A model generated the notes under the pieces. That model saw nothing but the letters and a program-made list of their open reading frames with translations. It made no database searches and had not been told where the DNA came from. Shown piece after piece: positions 1-8,263 of a stretch of 64,000 nucleotides of DNA (within the stretch, counting starts at the first letter, position 1; every line of letters starts with the position of its first letter). Source of the stretch: an uncultured bacterium. GTDB lineage: Bacteria; Actinomycetota; Coriobacteriia; Coriobacteriales; Coriobacteriaceae. The DNA is taken from contig CAJMPY010000003.1 in NCBI GenBank assembly GCA_905215385.1, positions 62,001 to 126,000 on the forward strand, written 5' to 3'. A program made the translations under genes and the position numbers.

Positions 1-376
1 TGGGCTCGCCGCCCACCTTGGCCTCGTCGCAGAAGCTCGAGATGGTGTAGGCGATGGGGATGGGCTCGCAAATACCCGAGGCCTCGATGATGATGTAGTC
101 GAACTTGCCCGAATCGGCGATGCCCTGCAGCTGGTTGGCCAGATCGTCCGAAAGCGTGCAGCAGATGCAGCCGTTGGTGAGCGGGATGAGGTCGTCGGTC
201 TCGGAAAGGCCGCCGTCGGCGATAAGGCTGGCGTCGACGTTGATCTCGCCGATATCGTTGACGATCACGGCAGCATGGATGCCGCCGTCGTTGGCGAGGA
301 TGTGGTTGAGCAGCGTGGTCTTGCCGGCACCGAGGTAGCCGGTAAGCATGATGATCTTCACGGGTTTGTTGGGCAT
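1..376 (-). CDS. CobW/YjiA-family GTP-binding metallochaperone, 3' end cut by window edge
   Basis: A G3E-family P-loop GTPase of the CobW/COG0523 type, which couples GTP hydrolysis to metal insertion or metal homeostasis in the cytoplasm. The first 125 codons are visible, starting MPNKPVKIIMLTGYLGAGKT, so the Walker A (GYLGAGKTT) sits near residues 13-21. A GCICC motif near residue 70 is the CxCC metal site of the family. The start is set by an AGGAGG ribosome-binding site a few bases upstream of the ATG at 376. The C-terminal domain lies outside the window, so the metal (Zn, Co or Fe) cannot be inferred. The family call is secure, the substrate is not. Confidence 0.85.
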   Translation of the reverse strand, partial: MPNKPVKIIMLTGYLGAGKTTLLNHILANDGGIHAAVIVNDIGEINVDASLIADGGLSETDDLIPLTNGCICCTLSDDLANQLQGIADSGKFDYIIIEASGICEPIPIAYTISSFCDEAKVGGEP

Positions 377-462
377 GTGCCCTCCTTTGTTAGACATGGC
401 TTACAGTTGAATCTTATGCCAAACGCCTGCTCTTATACCCACGCGCCGACAAATAACACAGG

Positions 463-804
463 CTACTCCCAGGCTCCCCACACATCGGGACAATAGCCGA
501 CGGTGGCCTTCTTGCCGTTGCGTACGATGGGCTCGGCCAAAACCTGCTGGTTCTCGAGCAGCTTGTCGAAGCGCTGGCTGGGGGTAAGGTGCTGGATGAG
601 TGCGAGCGTCTCCTCGTCCTTGGCTTTGGGGTTGAGCAGCTTGTCGATGCCGCCGACCGCCTGCATCACGCTCGTGAGCTCGCCCTTGCTCATCTCCTTT
701 TCCTTAAGGTCGATAAACTGCACCTTAATGCGGCGCTCCTTAAAATAGCGCTGGGCCTTCTTGGTATCGAAGGACTTTTTGGTGCCGAAGATTTGCACGT
801 TCAT
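463..804 (-). CDS. ArsC/Spx/YffB-family thioredoxin-fold protein lacking the catalytic Cys
   Basis: A 113-residue protein of the arsenate-reductase-like (ArsC/YffB) family. The N-terminus MNVQIFGTKKSFDTKKAQRY aligns with the family pattern in which a Cys follows the first strand (as in GIKNCDTxKKA), but that position is Ser here. The rest of the fold is present: the KERRIKVQFIDLKE strand and a C-terminal LAEPIVRNGKKATVGY segment typical of the family. It lies 17 bp after the flavodoxin-fold gene at 822-1445 on the same strand and is probably cotranscribed. Arsenate reductase activity is unlikely without the Cys; a redox-independent or regulatory role is an inference. Confidence 0.8.
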   Translation of the reverse strand: MNVQIFGTKKSFDTKKAQRYFKERRIKVQFIDLKEKEMSKGELTSVMQAVGGIDKLLNPKAKDEETLALIQHLTPSQRFDKLLENQQVLAEPIVRNGKKATVGYCPDVWGAWE

Positions 805-821
805 ATTTATGTTCCGCCGTT

Positions 822-1445
822 CTACCGAATAAAGTTGGTCCTAGCGCGATCGGCCTGGGGGGCTTCGATGCCGGCGGCCTTTCCCGCCTCGATGCAACGT
901 AGGAGCCAGGCCATGTTTTTGCCGATGTTTCGCATGGTGGCAAGGCCTTCGGCGTCCTGGGCGGCCTCGCCCGGCATGGCGCCAAAGACGTTGTTCCAGT
1001 AGGTGGATGCCACCACGGGCATCTGGTTGATGGTGAAGTATTTGTTGAGCACATCGAAGGTGGTCGACGTGCCACCGCGACGGGCAACGGCGACAGCGGC
1101 GCCCGGCTTGTGCGCAAAGGCCTTGCTGCCAGCATAGAATGCACGGTCGAGGGCAGAGAGGATGCGTCCGTTGGGATGCGCGTAGTAGACGGGCGAACCA
1201 AAGACAAAGCCGTCTGCCTGCTCGGCAGCGGCAATCAGCTCGTTGACCATATCGTCGTCAAAGGTGCAGCGGCAATCGAGCTTGCCGCACTGGCCGCACC
1301 CGATGCAATCGCGAATAGGCTTGGCGCCCAGCTGAAACACCTGCGTCTCAATGCCCTCTGCGTTGAGCTGCTCGGCAATCTCGGCGAGTGCGCGGTCGGT
1401 GTTGCCGTTTGCCTTGGGGCTGCCATTGACCAAAAGAACCTTCAT
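822..1445 (-). CDS. NADPH-dependent FMN reductase / flavodoxin-fold NAD(P)H oxidoreductase
   Basis: A 207-residue flavoprotein of the NADPH-dependent FMN reductase (iron-sulfur flavoprotein-like) group. MKVLLVNGSPKANGNTDRAL is the classical phosphate-binding N-terminus for FMN. A cysteine-rich stretch, DCIGCGQCGKLDCRC, follows near residues 48-62 and resembles the cluster-binding or redox-active Cys segment of iron-sulfur flavoproteins. FGSPVYYAHPNGRI is the second flavin loop. An upstream in-frame extension exists, but the ATG at 1445 has a GAGGGAG ribosome-binding site and the family N-terminus, so it was preferred. It likely reduces quinones or other small electron acceptors; the substrate is unknown. 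Confidence 0.88.
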   Translation of the reverse strand: MKVLLVNGSPKANGNTDRALAEIAEQLNAEGIETQVFQLGAKPIRDCIGCGQCGKLDCRCTFDDDMVNELIAAAEQADGFVFGSPVYYAHPNGRILSALDRAFYAGSKAFAHKPGAAVAVARRGGTSTTFDVLNKYFTINQMPVVASTYWNNVFGAMPGEAAQDAEGLATMRNIGKNMAWLLRCIEAGKAAGIEAPQADRARTNFIR

Positions 1446-1575
1446 CACAAACTCCCTCTGCTGTCGGTGACTTCTGCGGAGGATTATCGCACGAGCGGGC
1501 AGATGGCGTGGGGCGCGATTCCAGCGACCGCCCATCATGCGCCCCGTCTCGATCGGTAGCTTCATCCGAGTGTTT

Positions 1576-1599
1576 CTCGGGGCCGGGAAGCCGGCCCCG
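1576..1599. other. GC-rich perfect hairpin (inverted repeat)
   Basis: TCGGGGCCGG, four bases, then CCGGCCCCGA form a 10-bp perfect stem. No T-run follows on either strand, so it is not a clear intrinsic terminator. It sits just upstream of the IS30-like fragment and may be a relic of an insertion end or an RNA structure. Confidence 0.5.
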
Positions 1600-1615
1600 A
1601 GGGCCAACGGCGGGC

Positions 1616-1738
1616 TCGCTCACCAGGTACGAGAGGGACACGGTCCAGAGTATGTTGGAGCTCGGGGCCTCATGCAAGCCGATTGTGAGGAGTCTGGGCA
1701 GGTCGCCTTCGATGGCGAACTCTGAGGTCTTAGAAGGC
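1616..1738 (+). pseudogene. Fragment of an IS30-family transposase N-terminal HTH
   Basis: The translated stretch runs SLTRYERDTVQSMLELGASC and later RSLGRSPSMANSEV, which matches the IS30 transposase start pattern (LTxEER..I..LL..G.S...IA..LGRSPSTVSREV). About 40 codons are recognisable. There is no start codon context, the sequence runs into unrelated residues after the HTH, and the rest of the transposase (DDE domain) is absent. The 404-bp gap between the flavodoxin-fold gene and the membrane protein at 1850 is otherwise without a gene. It reads as a decayed insertion remnant. Confidence 0.5.
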
Positions 1739-1849
1739 GGGCTGCTGCGGCGGCTATGGTTTATACTAAGGCGGTTGCTATCGAGTAATTCATACTTGGT
1801 TTGATTCGATTGTGAATGCGTAACTAGGATGGAAAGCAAAGGAAACTCT

Positions 1850-2170
1850 ATGGAAACAGAGGATGCTGTTTGCTTGATGACTTCGATTGCCTTGATTGTC
1901 CTTTCAATCCAATACCGAAGAGGAAGATGGCTCTGCTCAATTGCTGGATATGATGTCACAAAAAGGGAGAGCGAGATTGATATACGCCCTTACGCAAAGC
2001 TGATTTCTTCTGTGACGTTATGGATGGGGCTGCTGTTTTTCTTGTGGGCGGTAGAGGGCTGGGTACGCGATTGGAATACCAGCGTTTTTGAAGTTTTGGT
2101 TCTACTTCTGTTCAGCTTGGCCTCTTTGTCGTTCGTGCGGCTCGTTAGGTTTGTGTTTATGAGGCGATAG
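1850..2170 (+). CDS. Small three-helix membrane protein, DUF3784-like
   Basis: A protein of about 106 residues with hydrophobic segments near residues 5-20 (VCLMTSIALIVLSI), 50-68 (LISSVTLWMGLLFFLWAV) and 78-98 (VFEVLVLLLFSLASLSFV). The segment CSIAGYDVTKRESEIDIRPY between helices 1 and 2 resembles the IAGYNTxSKxEK signature of DUF3784 proteins of Firmicutes and Actinobacteria; function unknown. The start at 1850 is chosen because AAAGGAAA lies about 8 bases upstream; an in-frame ATG at 1829 has a weaker site. The gene is more AT-rich than its neighbours and follows an IS30 scrap, which hints at acquisition. Confidence 0.6.
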   Translation: METEDAVCLMTSIALIVLSIQYRRGRWLCSIAGYDVTKRESEIDIRPYAKLISSVTLWMGLLFFLWAVEGWVRDWNTSVFEVLVLLLFSLASLSFVRLVRFVFMRR

Positions 2171-2454
2171 CCAGCGGAAGTGGCTGGACGACAAAATGGA
2201 CCAATGCAGCCAATTGTCAATAGAATTTGGTAGGCTTGGCTTAACAGATTTACTCGAGGGCATATCCGTGGCGGGGGATAGGTTCTATCTTGTTGAGCAC
2301 TTATTTGCATCAGGCAAAGTAAACCAAGAGTATCGAAACGGTGCCCCCGGGCCCCGGGAGGGACTGCGGGGACGTTCGGCTAACTGCGGGTACGACCTAT
2401 TTGCCCAATGTGTTCGGTTGAGATCGGAAATTAACCATCATGCGCCCCATAACG

Positions 2455-3984
2455 CTAGTCCAGCTTGGTGCCCGGTACCTGCGGCGCCTCTTTAATCAGC
2501 GCATTGAGTTCGTTCAAAATGGAAACGGGCTGTCGGTCGACGGCGTCCAGATGAAGCGTCGCCACGCGAAGGGGCGGCTGATATTCAAATGAGCCAAGGA
2601 GCACGGGCGATCCCAAGAACCGTTCGATTTCGTCTGCAACCGCGTCGGTCTCTTCGGGATCAAGCTCGTCAAAGAGCGCCACGAACATCGGTCCGATCGA
2701 GCGGAACAGACGACCCTTGCCGCGCGAGCAATCCATGAGGCAGGCGGCGCTTTCTGCCAAAACGCGGTCGCCTGCATCAAAGCCAAAGCGGGCATTGACC
2801 TGTGCGATTTCGTCGATTTTAATGGCGATCAAGCCTGCGTTTCGTGCCACGCGACGCATCTCGCCAATGGCGTTGACCAGGGCATGGATATCGCCCAGAC
2901 CGGTCACGGAATCGGTCGTATCTGCCAAGCTTCGGTTGGTGACAATGCCCACATACATGTTGGGCTCGGTATCGGTGCCGTCCAGGCGGTAACCCGTGCA
3001 GTCGCAAAGCGCGTATTTTCCGGCGGTATTCATGACGCGATACTGCATGCAGTGGAAGTGCCACGTGCCGTTTACTACCATATCGAGCTCGGCACGTACG
3101 TTGTCGCGGTCCTCGGGGTGAACACGGGCAAGCCATATATCGAGCGAGTTGTAGGGATGCTGGGAGGGTAGGTCAAAATCGCGCACGGCATTAACCGACC
3201 ATTGCGATTCGCCGGTGTCGAGGTTAATGATGAACGGATAGCGTGTCTCGGAGCTCATGGAGATCGCTTGGAACACTCGCTCGTTGCAGGGGGGTTGTTC
3301 GGTGATCGGGTGTTGCAGCGCATCGCCTTCTTCCGGTTGTTGCACACGGTACATGAGCTTGTAGCGATACATTTTGCGGTCGGCGTCCTTTGTCATCTGG
3401 CGACGCGTATCGCCTGCAAGCGGGTCGACGCGCGAGCAGCCAAAGCTAAAGCTGGCGATCATGGGCGCCTTGCCGTCCGATGTTGCCTCGATAAGATTGG
3501 CACGCGTCCGCTCCAGGCGCTGCTCGAGCTCGGCTTCGTCTGTCGTGGGGGATATAAGTACAAATTCGTCTCCACCGATACGGAACAGCAACTCATCGTG
3601 CTTCATCGTCTCGGTGAGTGCACGGCAGATGCTCAGGATGTAGCGATTGCCCTCGGTGTGGCCAAACGTATCGTTGCAATGCTTAAGGCGATCGATATCG
3701 ATATAAGCGCAGGTGAAGGGGGTGCCTTTGTGCCAAAGCAGCTCGGCATAACGGTGGAGTCCAGCACGGTTGCCAAGATTGGTGAGCGAATCGATATAGG
3801 CGCCGCGCTCAAGCAGCTCGCGTTCTTGCTGCAGGATGGCAAATGTCTTCTGTAGCTGCTCGCCGATGGCGCACAGCTCCGTGGGCAGCGCGGCAACATC
3901 GAGCTCGGCGGTCGAGACCCCGTTCGCAAGTCGCTGAAGATAGGCAATGATCGATTGCTCGCCCAGGCGATACGACTCGTTCAT
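2455..3984 (-). CDS. GGDEF diguanylate cyclase with PAS and C-terminal degenerate GGDEF domain
   Basis: A 509-residue cytoplasmic signalling protein. A short helical N-terminus leads into a GGDEF domain (about residues 62-220) with the intact motif FRIGGDEFVLIS at 137-141 and the metal/substrate segment YIDIDRLKHCNDTFGH, so it can plausibly make c-di-GMP. The inhibitory RxxD site is absent (MKHD in its place). A PAS/PAC-like region follows (about 240-355; IWLARVHPEDRDNVRAEL), then a second GGDEF-like domain whose signature is replaced by SIGPMF and is presumably inactive. The start has AGGAGG nine bases upstream of the ATG. It is a paralogue of the larger protein at 4111-6828, same strand, about 125 bp apart. 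The signal sensed is unknown. Confidence 0.85.
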   Translation of the reverse strand: MNESYRLGEQSIIAYLQRLANGVSTAELDVAALPTELCAIGEQLQKTFAILQQERELLERGAYIDSLTNLGNRAGLHRYAELLWHKGTPFTCAYIDIDRLKHCNDTFGHTEGNRYILSICRALTETMKHDELLFRIGGDEFVLISPTTDEAELEQRLERTRANLIEATSDGKAPMIASFSFGCSRVDPLAGDTRRQMTKDADRKMYRYKLMYRVQQPEEGDALQHPITEQPPCNERVFQAISMSSETRYPFIINLDTGESQWSVNAVRDFDLPSQHPYNSLDIWLARVHPEDRDNVRAELDMVVNGTWHFHCMQYRVMNTAGKYALCDCTGYRLDGTDTEPNMYVGIVTNRSLADTTDSVTGLGDIHALVNAIGEMRRVARNAGLIAIKIDEIAQVNARFGFDAGDRVLAESAACLMDCSRGKGRLFRSIGPMFVALFDELDPEETDAVADEIERFLGSPVLLGSFEYQPPLRVATLHLDAVDRQPVSILNELNALIKEAPQVPGTKLD

Positions 3985-4110
3985 GATGGATAACCTCCTT
4001 GGGCACAACAGTGGTTTGCATCATATCCCCAATTCGGTTTGGATTGGGGGCATAAGTTAGCCAATGGGGACAAGCGCCCCTTCGGCGGTATCGTTTTGCG
4101 CGCGAGCGTA

Positions 4111-6828
4111 TCAGTTTTTGTTGCCGCCATCGAGCAATGCCTCAAAATCCTTTGCCTGCATGGGGCGGTAGTAGAGGAAGCCCTGAGCGTAGTGGGCACC
4201 CATGTGGAGCAGCATGTTCGCCTGCTCGTTTGTCTCGACGCCTTCGATTACAACGGGCAGATGGAGCGATTGCGCCATCTCGAGCATTGATGAAATGATT
4301 TGCGTACTGCGGCCTTGATCGCCGTCATCGGGCACAAACGTGCGGTCGAGCTTGATGACGTCGACGTTGACGTTCTTGAGCATCGCGAGCGTGGACTGGC
4401 CGGTGCCAAAATCGTCCATGTAGGTCGAGAAGCCGCGAGTGTGCAGGTCGGCCGTCAGCCTATCCACAGCCTCGGACTCTCCCGTATAGGCCGTCTCGGT
4501 GATCTCGATGCGCATGAGCTCGGGCGGCAGGTTGTATTGGGCAGCGAGCGCCCCCATATGTTCGGCAACGTCGCAGGCAAGGATATCCACGCGCGACACA
4601 TTGAGCGAGATCGGAACTACGCGCAGCCCTCGATCGATGCACTCACGCAGCCACGAGGCGACGCCCTGCCAAACATATTTGTCGAGCGTCACCACAAAAC
4701 CGCTTTCCTCGAGAGCGGGGATAAAGGTGGTAGGTGAAATGAGGGAGCCATCCTTGTCAATCCAGCGTGTGAGCGCCTCGGCGCCAACGATCTCGCCGGT
4801 TTCCATGTCGACCTGGGGCTGCAAGTAGTAGGTAATGCGGCCGTTTGAGAGCGCATACTGGAATTCGGTCAGCGTGCGGTGGAACGCGATTTCGTGTTCG
4901 TATTCCTCGGGGCGGAAAATGGCAATGCGCTCCTTAAAGTCGTTTTTTGCGCGCCGATTGGTAAACATGGCCTTGGCCTGCGCATCGATGGTGATTTCCT
5001 CGTTGGAGTCGATGGGGTAAACACCCATGGACGGCCAGAAGCCCACGCCGTCATCATGCTTGGCCACGGCTTCGCGAACACGGCTATAGATTTTATGGAC
5101 GGTGTCGTGTTCAAAGGGGATGAGTACGCAAAAATCGTCTTGGCCCCAGTACCCTGCGACGCCCATGGCGGCATTCTCGATGTCCTTGAGAACCGTGCCC
5201 ACATCGGCGAGTACGCGGTCACCCTCGGCCTGTCCGTGCCATTCGTTGAACAGTCGCATGTGCCCCATATCGACGGTGGCGATACACCAGGCGCCGTTGC
5301 GCCTTGTCTCGAGAAATTCGTTGGCGCGGCGCATAAACTCGCTGGGTCGATAGAGACCCGTGAGCGGATCGATGCGTTCGGCGATGGCGCTTTTGCGTTT
5401 CACCTCGGGTATGGGGAGGCTGTCGTTGGGAACAAGCCCGCCGGCCGTGCGAATGCGACGGTCGAGTTCGCCTAAAACGGCGGCCGTTTGATTGGTCAGG
5501 TGCTCGTAAAAGGCCGGAACGACAAGACAGACGGGGGTAATAGTGTCGCCCGCGATTCGAACGGGAGCGAAAACGGCCTCTTTGAGATGTTGGATCAGTT
5601 GCTCGAATGCTTCGTGATCCAAATTGTTGCTAAGCACGACGAACTGGGCGTTGCGTGAACGGAAGACGCGACTCCTGCCGCGAGTAATCGACAGCATGCG
5701 GCCTGCGTATTCGGCGAGCATGTTGTCGACGGCCTCGGCCCCGTAGAGCTCGTTGAGCTTTGCCGTGCCGCGAACGCGCACTGCTATAAGCCCCGTCTCG
5801 CAACGGTCGCGACGGCAGGCATCGATAGCGTTGATCAGCGTGCGCTGCGTTCCGAGACCCGTGGCGGCGTCGACGGTCTCGGCAAGCGAGTGGTTGACGA
5901 GCTCGCCGACATAGAGCGAGGGGACATTTCCGTCGCCGTCGATACGAAACCCGCGAGCACGGCCGAGGATGTAATCGCCGGCGGCATTGCGCACGCGGTA
6001 CTGCATGACGCGACGATGTTTGGAGCCGTCATAGATTTGGTCGATGTCGTTGGTATAGGCCTCAAGGTCATCGGGATGGACACGCGTTTTCCAATAATCG
6101 TGACAGTTGTCTATATGCTCCGAAGGAAGACCAAGATCGCGCAAGGCGCCTTGCGACCAAAGGGTTCGATGTTTGTCCAAGTTCTCGATAAAGAAATAGC
6201 GGCCTTCGTTGAGCATCGAAAGGGCGTCGAAAATTCGATTGCTTATTTCGAAGTCGTCGGTGTGGGCTTGTGCGATATTGCGTCGATCAAGGTGCACGGC
6301 ATGACGTAGCTTGTAGTCGTACATGCGATGGTCGGCATCGTTCGTCAAGCGATTGGGGGCTTCGCCCAGGGCGGGGTCGGCGTGTGCCACTCCGTAGCTA
6401 AACGAGTGAGGCATCTCGGCATCGTTGTTTTTGAGCAGGACCGTTCGGCAGCGTTCCAGACGTTCGGCGAGGTCGTCCTCGGTTGCAATCGTAGACAGGA
6501 TGGCAAACTCGTCGCCTCCCAGACGAAACGCCGCTTCGTCCACCTCCATATACAGCTTGAGATAGAGGCTTACCTGCAAAATATAGCGGTTGCCCTCGTC
6601 ATGGCCAAAGACGTCGTTGCAGTGCTTGAGATTGTCGATATCGATGTACGCCATGGTAACGGGGGTGTCCTGCTCCCAGAGCTCCTCGAGGGAACGGGCA
6701 AAGCCGCCGCGGTTGCCAAGCCCGGTAAGCTGGTCGGTAAAGGCGGTCCTGACCAGATCCTCCTGACGCTTGAGAAGGTCGCGGACGGTCTTTTCGAGCG
6801 TTTCAGTGTAATTGCTGGGGGTATCCAT
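4111..6828 (-). CDS. Multi-domain GGDEF-PAS-GGDEF*-GGDEF*-EAL c-di-GMP turnover protein
   Basis: About 905 residues. Domain order: coiled N-terminus; active-type GGDEF (FRLGGDEFAIL, GGDEF at 104-108); PAS-like sensor (YWKTRVHPDDLEAYTNDI); a degenerate GGDEF with RSRNAQF in place of the motif; another GGDEF-like domain with GQDDF; and a C-terminal EAL domain (about 650-900). The EAL domain keeps the catalytic set: GAEALTRW, LNVSR, EITE, DDFGTG, IKLDR, EGVET and the QGFLYYRPM end. It should therefore hydrolyse c-di-GMP, while the first GGDEF could synthesise it. The ATG at 6828 is preferred over an upstream GTG at 6885, which lacks a ribosome-binding site; neither site is strong. No membrane segment or receiver domain is seen. 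Confidence 0.85.
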   Translation of the reverse strand: MDTPSNYTETLEKTVRDLLKRQEDLVRTAFTDQLTGLGNRGGFARSLEELWEQDTPVTMAYIDIDNLKHCNDVFGHDEGNRYILQVSLYLKLYMEVDEAAFRLGGDEFAILSTIATEDDLAERLERCRTVLLKNNDAEMPHSFSYGVAHADPALGEAPNRLTNDADHRMYDYKLRHAVHLDRRNIAQAHTDDFEISNRIFDALSMLNEGRYFFIENLDKHRTLWSQGALRDLGLPSEHIDNCHDYWKTRVHPDDLEAYTNDIDQIYDGSKHRRVMQYRVRNAAGDYILGRARGFRIDGDGNVPSLYVGELVNHSLAETVDAATGLGTQRTLINAIDACRRDRCETGLIAVRVRGTAKLNELYGAEAVDNMLAEYAGRMLSITRGRSRVFRSRNAQFVVLSNNLDHEAFEQLIQHLKEAVFAPVRIAGDTITPVCLVVPAFYEHLTNQTAAVLGELDRRIRTAGGLVPNDSLPIPEVKRKSAIAERIDPLTGLYRPSEFMRRANEFLETRRNGAWCIATVDMGHMRLFNEWHGQAEGDRVLADVGTVLKDIENAAMGVAGYWGQDDFCVLIPFEHDTVHKIYSRVREAVAKHDDGVGFWPSMGVYPIDSNEEITIDAQAKAMFTNRRAKNDFKERIAIFRPEEYEHEIAFHRTLTEFQYALSNGRITYYLQPQVDMETGEIVGAEALTRWIDKDGSLISPTTFIPALEESGFVVTLDKYVWQGVASWLRECIDRGLRVVPISLNVSRVDILACDVAEHMGALAAQYNLPPELMRIEITETAYTGESEAVDRLTADLHTRGFSTYMDDFGTGQSTLAMLKNVNVDVIKLDRTFVPDDGDQGRSTQIISSMLEMAQSLHLPVVIEGVETNEQANMLLHMGAHYAQGFLYYRPMQAKDFEALLDGGNKN

Positions 6829-7157
6829 GCTGTAGGCGGCTTTCTGGGGTCGGGGCGGATTGCGTCGGGCGAGCTCGTTGTGCACACGCGTTGTTGCTCA
6901 ACGCCTCGCGTGTTTCCAAGCCCCCGCCTTGCTGCGTCGTTGGGTTTATTTGTCGGCTGACGTTCGTTGCTGATAACTACTGAGTAGTATAAACAAGTGT
7001 ATGGAATTATGCAGGGGTGCCCATGTTGCGGGCGGCCATTATTCGCCATTATTCGCCAAACGGTAACGCGACGATGTTCGATGAAAATGCGACTGAGGCG
7101 ATATATGTTGACGGGTATACTTGTTTCGTTTTAAAACGCAGGAACGGAGATGGTCGC
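6829..7157. promoter_or_regulatory. Divergent intergenic region with promoter and 13-bp palindrome
   Basis: No gene is seen here. A plausible promoter for the patatin gene is TTGACG (7108-7113), a 17-bp spacer and TTAAAA (7131-7136), about 20 bases before the start codon. ACTACTGAGTAGT at 6976-6988 is a perfect 13-bp palindrome placed where it could act as an operator for the leftward GGDEF gene. A short direct repeat (CCATTATTCG twice near 7034-7053) lies between. Regulatory roles are inferred from position only. Confidence 0.4.
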
Positions 7158-8027
7158 ATGGCACAGCCAGATACGACGCCCACGGTGGGGCTTGCGCTCG
7201 AGGGAGGCGGCTACCGCGGTATGTATACGGCGGGCGTGCTCGACGTATGGATGGAGTGCGGCCTGACCTGTGACCATATGGTGGGCGTCTCGGCGGGCGC
7301 GGCGTTTGGCTACAACTTTAAATCGCGCCAGATCGGCCGTGCCATTCGCTACAACAAGGCCTATTGCGCCGACAAGCGCTATGCGAGCGTGACGAGCTGG
7401 CTGCGAACCGGCGACATGTTCAATGCCGAGTTTGCCTATCACGAGGTGCCCATCGAGCGCGATCCCATCGACCTGGAGACATATCGTGCCTGCCCCATGC
7501 GGTTTACGTGCGTGTGTACCGATATCGAGACGGGCAAGGCCGTCTATCACGATCTGCCGTATGGCGACGAGCGCGATATCGAGTGGATTCGGGCGTCGTC
7601 TGCTATTCCCGTGGCAACGCGTCCTGTCGCCATTGAGGGGCATAAATATCTGGATGGCGGCGTGGCCGATTCCATTCCCAGTGCTTGGCTGTTTGCGCAG
7701 GGGTATGACCGCAATATTGTGGTACTCACGCAGCCGGCGGGCTTTGTGAAGCAGCCCAACAGCGTGATGCCCATGCTGCGGCGCGTGTTCCGTCACTACC
7801 CGGAGTTTGTGGCGGCGCTTGAGCATCGGCATGAGGCCTACAATGCCACGCTTGATGACCTGGCACGTCGCGAGGCTGCCGGCGAGGTCTTTGTGGTGCG
7901 GCCGAGCGAATCGGTAAAGGTGCCGTCGCTGTGCCGCGAGCCCGAGGAACTCGAACGCATCTATCAGATCGGCCGTCGCGATGCGGAGGCGTCTTTGTCC
8001 GCGCTGGAAACGTATCTGGCGGGGTAG
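7158..8027 (+). CDS. Patatin-like phospholipase
   Basis: A 289-residue patatin-family lipid acyl hydrolase of the YjjU/RssA type found in many bacteria. The oxyanion loop GGGYRG lies near residues 17-22, the nucleophile serine is in GVSAG near 45-49, and the catalytic Asp is in DGGVAD near 180-185, so the Ser-Asp dyad is complete. No signal peptide is predicted, so it probably acts in the cytoplasm or on the inner membrane face. The start at 7158 has GGAGA nine bases upstream and the family N-terminus directly after it; the open frame extends further upstream without support. Its physiological substrate is unknown. Confidence 0.88.
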   Translation: MAQPDTTPTVGLALEGGGYRGMYTAGVLDVWMECGLTCDHMVGVSAGAAFGYNFKSRQIGRAIRYNKAYCADKRYASVTSWLRTGDMFNAEFAYHEVPIERDPIDLETYRACPMRFTCVCTDIETGKAVYHDLPYGDERDIEWIRASSAIPVATRPVAIEGHKYLDGGVADSIPSAWLFAQGYDRNIVVLTQPAGFVKQPNSVMPMLRRVFRHYPEFVAALEHRHEAYNATLDDLARREAAGEVFVVRPSESVKVPSLCREPEELERIYQIGRRDAEASLSALETYLAG

Positions 8028-8049
8028 GACAAGCTGCCGCGGACTCGGC

Positions 8050-8219
8050 GGAAAGCGCGTCCCAGAATGAGCGCTCAGAACGGGTTGCAGTTTCCCAAAC
8101 GGTGGGGTTTCGGAAAGTTCGTCCCGGAATATGCGTTCAGACTGGGATGCGGTTTCCCGTTAAGCCTCTATATGGAAAGCGCATCCCAGAATGGACGTCC
8201 AAACTGGGATGCGCTTTCC
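8050..8219. repeat. Three tandem copies of a 46-47-bp palindromic repeat
   Basis: Copies lie at 8050-8096, 8112-8158 and 8174-8219, separated by 15 bp each, giving a period of about 62 bp. The third copy is the cleanest palindrome: GGAAAGCGCATCCCAG pairs perfectly with CTGGGATGCGCTTTCC around a 14-base loop. The other two have diverged but keep GGAAAG at the left and TTTCC at the right. The array fills the gap between the convergent patatin and thiE genes. No T-run follows the stems, so simple intrinsic termination is not obvious. Confidence 0.85.
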
Positions 8220-8263
8220 GCTGTCGAAGGTATGAGGCTGCGGAGCAGCTGCTCGGCATAGGC

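Noticed and set aside
2196..2495. 99-codon frame in the gap before the GGDEF gene
   Set aside because: No ribosome-binding site, no recognisable domain, and it runs into the GGDEF gene 3' end. The 284-bp gap shows only a GC palindrome near 2344-2357 and one GGGGACGTTC.
8050..8219. Tandem repeats taken as a CRISPR array
   Set aside because: Repeats are palindromic throughout, diverged between copies, spacers are only 15 bp, and no cas genes are near.
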